Assembly: GCA_965247385.1 (NCBI GenBank)
Contig: CBDFHG010000005.1
Span: 124,001 to 188,000, forward strand
Origin: Thermohalobaculum sp965247385
GTDB lineage: Bacteria; Pseudomonadota; Alphaproteobacteria; Rhodobacterales; Rhodobacteraceae
Reading direction: 5' to 3'
DNA length: 64,000 nt
The translations under genes were made by a program, and so were the position numbers. The notes beneath the pieces were generated by a model. The model saw only the letters and a program-made list of their open reading frames with translations. It ran no database searches and was not told where the DNA came from. Shown one piece after another: positions 37,375 to 50,600 of this stretch (within the stretch, counting starts at the first letter, position 1; each line of letters begins with the position of its first letter).

Positions 37375-37898
37375 CGGCTCCGGCCTGCCACGATATCCTT
37401 GCTGAAGTGCGATGCCGGCTCCCGGCCAGGGCTCCGCCTGGCCAACGGACAGGCGCGGGACCCGCAAGACGCGTGGCCGCCTTGAGACTATCTCCTCAAG
37501 CGCGAAATCCGCGGGAGTGGTGCCCGGGCGCGGGGCGAAAACCCCACAACGGTGCCCATCGCCGCCCCTGCCGAGGCGCGTCAGGGACCTGGTTCGGGAA
37601 TCCTGGCTACCTGTCTTCGAGTATCCGCTGCGTGTTATGAGAATTGCTGTTATACTTGCATACAGGTTCCGAACCGGGTTATCAGATTTGAGACACTTGC
37701 AATGGACCCACTTATCCAGCGGCCGAGGGGGCGTTTTCATGAACAAGAATGACCTGCGTTCAGCGCGGAGCCACAAGTTTAGCGCAGCGTCCCGGTGCGG
37801 CGCAGTTTTGCCCCCCCCCCCCCCCCCCCCCCCCCCCCAGATTTAACCGGGCTTCACTCCAGCCCCAGCCAGGTCCGCCGGGCGGAAGGCGTGGCGTG
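37375..37898. other. Gene-free region containing a 28-bp poly-C tract
   Basis: There is no supported gene in 524 bp. The left part probably includes the right end of the IS1380-type element. A TATACT box with an upstream TTGCTG-like run lies near 37645-37655 and could be a promoter. An uninterrupted run of 28 C (37811-37838) sits about 60 bp before the ATG of the downstream secreted protein. Confidence 0.6.
37811..37838 (+). repeat. 28-bp homopolymeric C tract
   Basis: Twenty-eight consecutive C residues lie between gttttg and agattt. Such long homopolymers slip during replication. The position upstream of a surface-protein start would suit phase variation of transcription or leader length; sequencing error in the exact count is also possible. 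Confidence 0.85.
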
Positions 37899-38383
37899 AT
37901 GCCGGCGGCCCCTCGCCGTCGCCTCGCCGCCCTCCTGCTGGGCCCGCTAATGGTGATCGGCCTGCTGCTCGGGCTGGCATCGCCAGCCGGAGCGCAGACG
38001 GCCGCGGCCCCCCTGGCGCTGACCGCGCCGCCCATCCAGTTCTATACCAGGGGCACGACGATCGTCGACCTGGTCCTGCCGGAAGCGACCCGCGGCCCCG
38101 CGCCCCTGACCTACACCCTGACCGGGCCCCGGCGGGCACCGAACCTGCCGGCGGGCCTGAGCTTTAACGCCGGCACACGCACGCTGTCCGGCACGCCGAC
38201 CGCGGTGGCGACGAGCACCGAGCTGACCTACACGGTGGCCGACGCCGGGAGTGGGGAACAATTCGGGCGGGGATTCAGGCTCACCGTGGAAGCGGCCCCC
38301 CTGGCGCTGACCGCGCCGGACGACCAGAGCTATACCGTGGACACGGCGATCACCGCCCTGGTCCTGCCAGCGGCGACCGCCGG
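37899..38383 (+). pseudogene. Secreted putative-Ig repeat protein, truncated by an IS end
   Basis: ATG 37899 begins MPAAPRRRLAALLLGPLMVI, a signal peptide ending near SPAGAQ, followed by one full and one partial repeat (TAPPIQFYTRG..., LTAPDDQSYTVDTAITALVL) of the same family as the giant downstream protein. Coding stops matching at 38384, where an IS end begins. It was probably the start of a related repeat protein or the original N-terminus of the giant one. Confidence 0.7.
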
Positions 38384-38616
38384 CAGGTCGCCTCGACGAA
38401 GTCGTCGAAGCCGCCCTCGATCAGGACCGACTGAAGACGGTCGTAAAACACATGACCCGGCGAGCGCGGCATCTCCGCCCAGCCCACCATCAAATCACCC
38501 TGACGATCCTTCCGCAGTCCCATCGACATCGGCGAGCCTCCCGGTCAAATCAGAACATCAAAGAATTCAGACCAGGCCGCTCGCGTCCAGGGCCGACTTC
38601 GTCAACGGGCTGATAA
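38384..38616 (-). mobile_element. Right-end fragment of the IS1182/IS4-like element
   Basis: The sequence matches 23174-23407 with only scattered differences, including the IS terminus tcaacgggctgataa. It carries the first codons of the transposase on the minus strand. The terminus ends 11 nt before the ATG of the giant gene. Confidence 0.88.
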
Positions 38617-38626
38617 GGCAAACATC

Positions 38627-41600
38627 ATGAACAAACTCATCACCCAATTCGTTTTCACCTCGGCGCTGCTGGTAGCGATGATGGCATCAATGGGCACCGC
38701 CCATGCGCAAACCCCAGTCAAGGACAACATTGCGACCTATACTGATAATGGAGATGGAACTACACAGGTAACCTTTACACCGACAGAGGCAAGTCTATTT
38801 GTGATTCGCTGGCTTCAAACTGGAGGTACAGTAGTTTTCCACGTTCAACAAAATGTCACTGGTGGTCAGGTAGATTCTCCAGTGTCACGTAGCATACCAA
38901 CTGGCTATGACTTTGACGGCGAGATTTGGATTAGATTAAGTAGTGGTGATACAGATTATGCGAGAGCGACTCACACGACTGGAGCGCGCCCCGACACCAC
39001 CCCGCCGACGGTGACCCTCGGCACCATTGCCGAAGGTGTGATTGGCACGGCGCAGGATTACGACATTACCTTCTCCGAGGCGGTAACCGGTTTGGCGGTG
39101 ATTGATTTCTCCGTTTCCAACGACATTGTGGCGTCCGGCGACCTCGTGGTGAATAGTGTGACCCCGGCCAGCGGCCCGAGCACCACCTACACCATCAGCA
39201 TCACCCCGCGAGCGACAGCCTTCACCCTGACCCTTGCCGCCGACAGCGTGACGGACACCGCGACCACCCCGAATACGGGCCCCGAGACCGCGGCGAGCGT
39301 GAGCGGCACCGCCACCGCCGCGCCGCCGGGCGCGCCGACCGGTTTGACGGCGAGGCCGGGCGATGCCACGGTCACGCTGGCATGGACGGCACCGGGCGCA
39401 ACCGGCGGCGCGGACATCACCGGCTATGAGTATCGCCAAAGCGACGCCATGGGCGACTATGACACCACCGGCTCCGCCGCCGTCGTCGATTGGATGGCAA
39501 TTCCAAACAGCGCCACCGCGACCGAATACACCGTGGCTGGCTTGACCAACAACACCGCATACTTCTTCCAGGTGCGCGCGGTGAACTCGGGGGGCAAGGG
39601 CGAAGCGTCAGACGAAGCCACCGCCACGCCGACCGCGCCCAACACCGCGCCGGTGATAGGCACTGCGGATGCGGCGGTGGATTATGCCGAGAACACTCCT
39701 GTCGCGACCGCGGTGGCGACTTATACCGCGACCGATGCCGAGGGCGACACCGTCACCTGGACCCTGGGCGGCACTGATGCGGGCGATTTCAGCATTGATA
39801 CAAACGGGGCTTTGACTTTCAACACGGTACGGGACTTTGAAACCCCGGACTCCGGCGCCACGAGCAATACTTACTTCGTTACCATCACCGCCACCGACGA
39901 CGGTGATCCAAACGAGAGCGGCACGCTGGATGTTACCGTCACCGTCACCAATGTGGATGACGAAGCCGGCGTGGTCGCCATCGCCATCACCCGTGATGGC
40001 ACAACGGTGTCGGGCGCGCCGCGAGTGGGCGATACCTTGACCGCCAGCGTGACCGATGCGGACAGCGGCTCGGCAGGCGTCACCGGCACGACCTGGCAAT
40101 GGCAATCCAGTAGCGCCGGTAGTACCACCAACATCAGCGGCGCAACCGATGCGGCCTACTCCCCGGTGGCTGACGACGTAGACAGCACCCTGCAAGCCGT
40201 CGCCACTTACAACGACAGCACGGGCAGCACGATCGCCACCAGCGACCCGACCGCAACCGTTACCGCCGCGCCGCCGGGCGCGCCGACCGGTTTGACGGCG
40301 AGGCCGGGCGATGCCACGGTCACGCTGGCATGGACGGCACCGGGCGCAACCGGCGGCGCGGACATCACCGGCTATGAGTATCGCCAAAGCGACGCCACGG
40401 GCGACTATGACACCACCGGCTCCGCCGCCGTCGTCGATTGGATGGCAATTCCAAACAGCGCCACCGCGACCGAATACACCGTGGCCGGCTTGACCAACGA
40501 CACCGCATACTTCTTCCAGGTGCGCGCGGTGAACTCGGGGGGCGAGAGCGAAGCGTCAGGCGAAGCCACCGCCACGCCGACCGCGGCCAACACCGCGCCG
40601 GTGATAGGCATTGCGGATGCGGCGGTGGATTATGCCGAGAACACTCCTGTCGCGACCGCGGTGGCGACTTATACCGCGACCGATGCCGAGGGCGACACCG
40701 TTACCTGGACCCTGGGCGGCACTGATGCGGGCGATTTCAGCATTGATACAAACGGGGCTTTGACTTTCAACACGGTACGGGACTTTGAAACCCCGGCCTC
40801 CGACGCCACGAGCAATATTTACTCCGTTACCATCACCGCCACCGACGACGGTGATCCAAACGAGAGCGACACGCTGGATGTTACCGTCACCGTCACCAAT
40901 GTGGATGACGAAGCCGGCGTGGTCGCCATCGCCATCACCCGTGATGGCACAACGGTGTCGGGCGCGCCGCGAGTGGGCGATACCTTGACCGCCAGCGTGA
41001 CCGATGCGGACAGCGGCTCGGCAGGCGTCACCGGCACGACCTGGCAATGGCAATCCAGTAGCGCCGGTAGTACCACCGACATCAGCGGCGCAACCGCTGC
41101 GGCCTACTCCCCGGTGGCTGACGACGTAGACAGCACCCTGCAAGCCGTCGCCACTTACAACGACAGCACGGACAGCGGCAAGACCGCCACCAGCGACCCG
41201 ACCGCAACCGTTACCGCCGCGCCGCCGGGCGCGCCGACCGGTTTGACGGCGAGGCCGGGCGATGCCACGGTCACGCTGGCATGGACGGCACCGGGCGCAA
41301 CCGGCGGCGCGGGCATCACCGGCTATGAGTATCGCCAAAGCGACGCCATGGGCGACTATGACACCACCGGCTCCGCCGCCGTCGTCGATTGGATGGCAAT
41401 TCCAAACAGCGCCACCGCGACCGAATACACCGTGGCCGGCTTGACCAACGACACCGCATACTTCTTCGAAGTGCGCGCGGTGAACTCGGTGGGCGAGAGC
41501 GAAGCGTCAGACGAAGCCACCGCCACGCCGACCGCGGCCAACACCGCGCCGGTGATAGGCACTGCGGATGCGGCGGTGGATTATGCCGAGAACACTCCTG

Positions 41601-44600
41601 TCGCGACCGCGGTGGCGACTTATACCGCGACCGATGCCGAGGGCGACACCGTCACCTGGACCCTGGGCGGCACTGATGCGGGCGATTTCAGCATTGATAC
41701 AAACGGGGCTTTGACTTTCAACACGGTACGGGACTTTGAAACTCCGGCCTCCGTCGCCACGAGCAATATTTACTCCGTTACCATCACCGCCACCGACGAC
41801 GGTGATCCAAACGAGAGCGACACGCTGGATGTTACCGTCACCGTCACCAATGTGGATGACGAAGACGGCGTGGTCGCCATCGCCATCACCCGTGATGGCA
41901 CAACGGTGCCGGGCACGCCGCGAGTGGGCGATACCTTGACCGCCAGCGTGACCGATGCGGACAGCGGCTCGGCAGCCGTCACCGGCACGACCTGGCAATG
42001 GCAATCCAGTAGCGCCGGTAGTACCACCAACATCAGCGGCGCAACCGATGCGGCCTACTCCCCGGTGGCTGGCGACGTAGGCAGCACCCTGCAAGCCGTC
42101 GCCACTTACAACGACAGCACGGGCAGCGGCAAGACCGCCACCAGCGCACCGACCGCGCCGGTAGTGGCCCCCCTGGTGCTGACCACGGCGGGCGACCAGG
42201 GCTATACCCTGGGCACGACGATCACCGAGCTGGAGCTGCCGGCGGCCACCGGCGGCACCGCGCCCCTGACCTACGCCCTGACCAATCTGCCGGACGGGCT
42301 GCGCTTTGACGCCGGCACCCGCACGCTGTCCGGCACGCCGGGCACGGCGGCGATCACCGAACTGACCTACACGGTGACCGACGCCAATGGTGCCAGCACC
42401 AGCCAGACCTTCACCGTCACCGTGAACGACAGCCTGGCGCTGAGCGCGCCGCCCGCCCAGAGCTATACCGCGGGCACGCTGATCACCCCCCTGGCCCTGT
42501 CGGCGGCCACCGGCGGCACCGGCACCCTGAGCTACACCCTGACCGGGCCGGCGGGTGCCGACCTGCCGACGGGTCTGACCTTTACCGCAGCCAGCCGCAC
42601 GCTGTCCGGCACGCCGACCGCGGCGGCGAGCACCGTGCTGACCTACACAGTGACCGACGCCAATGGTGCCAGCACCAGCCAGACCTTCACCGTCACCGTG
42701 AACGACGGCCTGGTGCTGACCACGGCGGGCGACCAAGGCTATACCCTGGGCACGACGATCACCGAGCTGGAACTGCCGGCGGCCACCGGCGGCACCGCGC
42801 CCCTGACCTACGCCCTGACCAATCTGCCGGACGGGCTGCGCTTTGACGCCGGCACCCGCACGCTGTCCGGCACGCCGGGCACGGCGGCGATCACCGTGCT
42901 GACCTACACAGTGACCGACGCCAATGGTGCCAGCACCAGCCAGACCTTCATGGTCACCGTGAGCGACGGCCTGGCGCTGAGCGCGCCGCCCGCCCAGAGC
43001 TATACCGCGGGCACGCTGATCACCCCCCTGGCCCTGTCGGCGGCCACCGGCGGCACCGGCACCCTGAGCTACACCCTGACCGGGCCGGCGGGTGCCGACC
43101 TGCCGACGGGTCTGACCTTTACCGCAGCCAGCCGCACGCTGTCCGGCACGCCGACCGCGGCGGCGAGCACCGTGCTGACCTACACAGTGACCGACACCAA
43201 TGACGCCACCGCCAGCCAGACCTTCACCGTCACCGTGAACGACGGCCTGGTGCTGACCACGGCGGGCGACCAGGGCTATACCCTGGGCACGACGATCACC
43301 GAGCTGGAGCTGCCGGCGGCCACCGGCGGCACCGCGCCCCTGACCTACGCCCTGACCAATCTGCCGGACGGGCTGCGCTTTGACGCCGGCACCCGCACGC
43401 TGTCCGGCACGCCGGGCACGGCGGCGATCACCGTGCTGACCTACACGGTGACCGACGCCAATGACGCCAGCACCAGCCAGACCTTCACCGTCACCGTGAA
43501 CGACAGCCTGGCGCTGAGCGCGCCGCCCGCCCAGAGCTATACCGCGGGCACGCTGATCACCCCCCTGGCCCTGTCGGCGGCCACCGGCGGCACCGGCACC
43601 CTGAGCTACACCCTGACCGGGCCGGCGGGTGCCGACCTGCCGACGGGTCTGACCTTTACCGCAGCCAGCCGCACGCTGTCCGGCACGCCGACCGCGGCGG
43701 CGAGCACCGTGCTGACCTACACAGTGACCGACACCAATGACGCCACCGCCAGCCAGACCTTCACCGTCACCGTGAACGACGGCCTGGTGCTGACCACGGC
43801 GGGCGACCAGGGCTATACCCTGGGCACGACGATCACCGAGCTGGAGCTGCCGGCGGCCACCGGCGGCACCGCGCCCCTGACCTACGCCCTGACCAATCTG
43901 CCGGACGGGCTGCGCTTTGACGCCGGCACCCGCACGCTGTCCGGCACGCCGGGCACGGCGGCGATCACCGAACTGACCTACACGGTGACCGACGCCAATG
44001 GTGCCAGCACCAGCCAGACCTTCACCGTCACCGTGAACGACGGCCTGGTGCTGACCACGGCGGGCGACCAGGGCTATACCCTGGGCACGACGATCACCGA
44101 GCTGGAACTGCCGGAAGCGACCGGCGGCACCGCGCCCCTGACCTACGCCCTGACCAATCTGCCGGACGGGCTGCGCTTTGACGCCGGCACCCGCACGCTG
44201 TCCGGCACGCCGGGCACGGCGGCGATCACCGAACTGACCTACACGGTGACCGACGCCAATGGTGCCAGCACCAGCCAGACCTTCATGGTCACCGTGAACG
44301 ACAGCCTGGCGCTGACCGCGCCGGACGACCAGAGCTATACCGTGGACACGGCGATCACCGACCTGGTCCTGCTGGAAGCCAGCGGTGGCACCGGCACCCT
44401 GACCTACACCCTGACCGGGCTGCCGACGGGTCTGACCTTTACCGCAGCCAGCCGCACGCTGTCCGGCACGCCGACCGCGGCGGCGAGCACCGTGCTGACC
44501 TACACAGTGACCGACGCCAATGGTGCCAGCACCAGCCAGACCTTCACCGTCACCGTGAACGACGGCCTGGTGCTGACCACGGCGGGCGACCAGGGCTATA

Positions 44601-47600
44601 CCCTGGACACGGCAATCGACGCCCTGATCCTGCCGGAAGCGACCGGCGGCACCGCGCCCCTGACCTACGCCCTGACCGATCCGCCGGCGGGTCTGACCTT
44701 CAATTCGGCCAGCCGCAGGCTCACGGGCACGCCGGGCACGGCGGCGATCACCGAACTGACCTACACGGTGACCGACGCCAATGACGCCAGCACCAGCCAG
44801 ACCTTCATGGTCACCGTGAACGACAGCTTGGCGCTGACCGCGCCGGACGACCAGAGCTATACCGTGGACACGGCGATCACCGACCTGGTCCTGCTGGAAG
44901 CCACCGGCGGCACCGGCACCCTGAGCTACACCCTGACCGGGCCGGCGGGTGCCGACCTGCCGACGGGTCTGACCTTTACCGCAGCCAGCCGCACGCTGTC
45001 CGGCACGCCGACCGCGGCGGCGAGCACCGTGCTGACCTACACAGTGACCGACGCCAATGGTGCCAGCACCAGCCAGACCTTCACCGTCACCGTGAACGAC
45101 GGCCTGGTGCTGACCACGGCGGGCGACCAAGGCTATACCCTGGGCACGACGATCACCGAGCTGGAACTGCCGGCGGCCACCGGCGGCACCGCGCCCCTGA
45201 CCTACGCCCTGACCAATCTGCCGGACGGGCTGCGCTTTGACGCCGGCACCCGCACGCTGTCCGGCACGCCGGGCACGGCGGCGATCACCGTGCTGACCTA
45301 CACAGTGACCGACGCCAATGGTGCCAGCACCAGCCAGACCTTCATGGTCACCGTGAGCGACGGCCTGGCGCTGAGCGCGCCGCCCGCCCAGAGCTATACC
45401 GCGGGCACGCTGATCACCCCCCTGGCCCTGTCGGCGGCCACCGGCGGCACCGGCACCCTGAGCTACACCCTGACCGGGCCGGCGGGTGCCGACCTGCCGA
45501 CGGGTCTGACCTTTACCGCAGCCAGCCGCACGCTGTCCGGCACGCCGACCGCGGCGGCGAGCACCGTGCTGACCTACACAGTGACCGACACCAATGACGC
45601 CACCGCCAGCCAGACCTTCACCGTCACCGTGAACGACGGCCTGGTGCTGACCACGGCGGGCGACCAGGGCTATACCCTGGGCACGACGATCACCGAGCTG
45701 GAGCTGCCGGCGGCCACCGGCGGCACCGCGCCCCTGACCTACGCCCTGACCAATCTGCCGGACGGGCTGCGCTTTGACGCCGGCACCCGCACGCTGTCCG
45801 GCACGCCGGGCACGGCGGCGATCACCGTGCTGACCTACACGGTGACCGACGCCAATGACGCCAGCACCAGCCAGACCTTCATGGTCACCGTGAACGACAG
45901 CCTGGCGCTGAGCGCGCCGCCCGCCCAGAGCTATACCGCGGGCACGCTGATCACCCCCCTGGCCCTGTCGGCGGCCACCGGCGGCACCGGCACCCTGAGC
46001 TACACCCTGACCGGGCCGGCGGGTGCCGACCTGCCGACGGGTCTGACCTTTACCGCAGCCAGCCGCACGCTGTCCGGCACGCCGACCGCGGCGGCGAGCA
46101 CCGTGCTGACCTACACAGTGACCGACACCAATGACGCCACCGCCAGCCAGACCTTCACCGTCACCGTGAACGACGGCCTGGTGCTGACCACGGCGGGCGA
46201 CCAGGGCTATACCCTGGGCACGACGATCACCGAGCTGGAGCTGCCGGCGGCCACCGGCGGCACCGCGCCCCTGACCTACGCCCTGACCAATCTGCCGGAC
46301 GGGCTGCGCTTTGACGCCGGCACCCGCACGCTGTCCGGCACGCCGGGCACGGCGGCGATCACCGAACTGACCTACACGGTGACCGACGCCAATGGTGCCA
46401 GCACCAGCCAGACCTTCACCGTCACCGTGAACGACGGCCTGGTGCTGACCACGGCGGGCGACCAGGGCTATACCCTGGGCACGACGATCACCGAGCTGGA
46501 ACTGCCGGAAGCGACCGGCGGCACCGCGCCCCTGACCTACGCCCTGACCAATCTGCCGGACGGGCTGCGCTTTGACGCCGGCACCCGCACGCTGTCCGGC
46601 ACGCCGGGCACGGCGGCGATCACCGAACTGACCTACACGGTGACCGACGCCAATGGTGCCAGCACCAGCCAGACCTTCATGGTCACCGTGAACGACAGCC
46701 TGGCGCTGACCGCGCCGGACGACCAGAGCTATACCGTGGACACGGCGATCACCGACCTGGTCCTGCTGGAAGCCAGCGGTGGCACCGGCACCCTGACCTA
46801 CACCCTGACCGGGCTGCCGACGGGTCTGACCTTTACCGCAGCCAGCCGCACGCTGTCCGGCACGCCGACCGCGGCGGCGAGCACCGTGCTGACCTACACA
46901 GTGACCGACGCCAATGGTGCCAGCACCAGCCAGACCTTCACCGTCACCGTGAACGACGGCCTGGTGCTGACCACGGCGGGCGACCAGGGCTATACCCTGG
47001 GCACGACGATCACCGAGCTGGAACTGCCGGAAGCGACCGGCGGCACCGCGCCCCTGACCTACGCCCTGACCGATCCGCCGGCGGGTCTGACCTTCAATTC
47101 GGCCAGCCGCAGGCTCACGGGCACGCCGGGCACGGCGGCGATCACCGAACTGACCTACACGGTGACCGACGCCAATGACGCCAGCACCAGCCAGACCTTC
47201 ATGGTCACCGTGAACGACAGCTTGGCGCTGACCGCGCCGGACGACCAGAGCTATACCGTGGACACGGCGATCACCGACCTGGTCCTGCTGGAAGCCAGCG
47301 GCGGCACCGGCACCCTGACCTACACCCTGACCGGGCTGCCGACGGGTCTGACCTTTACCGCAGCCAGCCGCACGCTGTCCGGCACGCCGACCGCGGCGGC
47401 GAGCACCGTGCTGACCTACACAGTGACCGACACCAATGACGCCACCGCCAGCCAGACCTTCACCGTCACCGTGAACGACGGCCTGGTGCTGACCACGGCG
47501 GGCGACCAGGGCTATACCCTGGGCACGACGATCACCGAGCTGGAACTGCCGGCGGCCACCGGCGGCACCGCGCCCCTGACCTACGCCCTGACCAATCTGC

Positions 47601-50600
47601 CGGACGGGCTGCGCTTTGACGCCGGCACCCGCACGCTGTCCGGCACGCCGGGCACGGCGGCGATCACCGAACTGACCTACACGGTGACCGACGCCAATGG
47701 TGCCAGCACCAGCCAGACCTTCATGGTCACCGTGAACGACAGCCTGGCGCTGACCGCGCCGGACGACCAGAGCTATACCGTGGACACGGCGATCACCGAC
47801 CTGGTCCTGCTGGAAGCCAGCGGTGGCACCGGCACCCTGACCTACACCCTGACCGGGCTGCCGACGGGTCTGACCTTTACCGCAGCCAGCCGCACGCTGT
47901 CCGGCACGCCGACCGCGGCGGCGAGCACCGTGCTGACCTACACAGTGACCGACGCCAATGGTGCCAGCACCAGCCAGACCTTCACCGTCACCGTGAACGA
48001 CGGCCTGGTGCTGACCACGGCGGGCGACCAGGGCTATACCCTGGGCACGACGATCACCGAGCTGGAACTGCCGGCGGCCACCGGCGGCACCGCGCCCCTG
48101 ACCTACGCCCTGACCAATCTGCCGGACGGGCTGCGCTTTGACGCCGGCACCCGCACGCTGTCCGGCACGCCGGGCACGGCGGCGATCACCGAACTGACCT
48201 ACACGGTGACCGACGCCAATGGTGCCAGCACCAGCCAGACCTTCATGGTCACCGTGAACGACAGCCTGGCGCTGACCGCGCCGGACGACCAGAGCTATAC
48301 CGTGGACACGGCGATCACCGACCTGGTCCTGCTGGAAGCCAGCGGTGGCACCGGCACCCTGACCTACACCCTGACCGGGCTGCCGACGGGTCTGACCTTT
48401 ACCGCAGCCAGCCGCACGCTGTCCGGCACGCCGACCGCGGCGGCGAGCACCGTGCTGACCTACACAGTGACCGACGCCAATGGTGCCAGCACCAGCCAGA
48501 CCTTCATGGTCACCGTGAACGACGGCCTGGTGCTGACCACGGCGGGCGACCAAGGCTATACCCTGGACACGGCAATCGACGCCCTGATCCTGCCGGAAGC
48601 GACCGGCGGCACCGCGCCCCTGACCTACGCCCTGACCGATCCGCCGGACGGGCTGCGCTTTGACGCCGGCACCCGCACGCTGTCCGGCACGCCGGGCACG
48701 GCGGCGATCACCGAACTGACCTACACGGTGACCGACGCCAATGGTGCCAGCACCAGCCAGACCTTTGATGTCACCGTGAACGACGGCGTGACGCTGCCCG
48801 CGCCGGGCGACCAGGGCTATACCCTGGACACGGCAATCGACGCCCTGATCCTGCCGGAAGCGACCGGCGGCACCGCGCCCCTGACCTACGCCCTGACCGA
48901 TCCGCCGGCGGGTCTGACCTTCAATTCGGCCAGCCGCAGGCTCACGGGCACGCCGACCGCGGCGGCGATCACCGAACTGACCTACACGGTGACCGACGCC
49001 AATGACGCCAGCACCAGCCAGACCTTCACCGTCACCGTGAACGACGGCCTGGCGCTGAACGCGCCGGGTGCCCAGGGCTATACCCTGGACACGACGATCA
49101 CCGACCTGGAGCTGCCGGAAGCGACCGGCGGCACCGCGCCCCTGATCTACGCCCTGACCGATCCGCCGGCGGGTCTGGCCTTCAATCCGACCAACCGCAC
49201 GCTGTCCGGCACGCCGGGCATGGCCGATGTCACCGTGCTGACCTACACGGTGACCGACGCCAATGACGCCACCACCAGCCAGACCTTCATGGTCACCGTG
49301 AGCGACGGCCTGGCGCTGAGCGCGCCGCCCGCCCAGAGCTATACCGCGGGCACGCTGATCACCCCCCTGGCCCTGTCGGCGGCCACCGGCGGCACCGGCA
49401 CCCCGAGCTACACCCTGACCGGGCCGGCGGGTGCCGACCTGCCGACGGGTCTGACCTTTACCGCAGCCAGCCGCACGCTGTCCGGCACGCCGACCGCGGC
49501 GGCGAGCACCGTGCTGACCTACACAGTGACCGACACCAATGACGCCACCGCCAGCCAGACCTTCACCGTCACCGTGAACGACGGCCTGGCGCTGAACGCG
49601 CCGGGTGCCCAGGGCTATACCCTGGACACGGCAATCGACGCCCTGATCCTGCCGGAAGCGACCGGCGGCACCGCGCCCCTGACCTACGCCCTGACCGATC
49701 CGCCGGCGGGTCTGACCTTCAATTCGGCCAGCCGCAGGCTCACGGGCACGCCGACCGCGGCGGCGATCACCGAACTGACCTACACGGTGACCGACGCCAA
49801 TGACGCCAGCACCAGCCAGACCTTCACCGTCACCGTGAACGACGGCCTGGCGCTGAACGCGCCGGGTGCCCAGGGCTATACCCTGGACACGACGATCACC
49901 GACCTGGAGCTGCCGGAAGCGACCGGCGGCACCGCGCCCCTGATCTATGCCCTGACCGATCCGCCGGCGGGTCTGGCCTTCAATCCGACCAACCGCACGC
50001 TGTCCGGCACGCCGGGCATGGCCGATGTCACCGTGCTGACCTACACGGTGACCGACGCCAATGACGCCAGCACCAGCCAGACCTTCACCGTCACCGTGAA
50101 CGACGGCCTGGCGCTGAACGCGCCGGGTGCCCAGGGCTATACCCTGGACACGGCAATCGACGCCCTGATCCTGCCGGAAGCGACCGGCGGCACCGCGCCC
50201 CTGACCTACGCCCTGACCGATCCGCCGGCGGGTCTGACCTTCAATTCGGCCAGCCGCAGGCTCACGGGCACGCCGACCGCGGCGGCGATCACCGAACTGA
50301 CCTACACGGTGACCGACGCCAATGACGCCAGCACCAGCCAGACCTTCATGGTCACCGTGAACGACAGCCTGGCGCTGACCGCGCCGGACGACCAGAGCTA
50401 TACCGTGGACACGGCGATCACCGACCTGGTCCTGCTGGAAGCCACCGGCGGCACCGGCACCCTGAGCTACACCCTGACCGGGCCGGCGGGCGGCGCCCTG
50501 CCGGCGGGTCTGACCTTCGATACGGCCCCCCGCAGGCTCACGGGCACACCGACTGCGATGGCGACCACCACCCTGACCTACACGGTGACCGACGCCAATG

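Noticed and set aside
37412..37846. Plus-strand frame reading into poly-proline at the C tract
   Set aside because: The proline run is only the C28 homopolymer; the rest has no domain, start signal or family.
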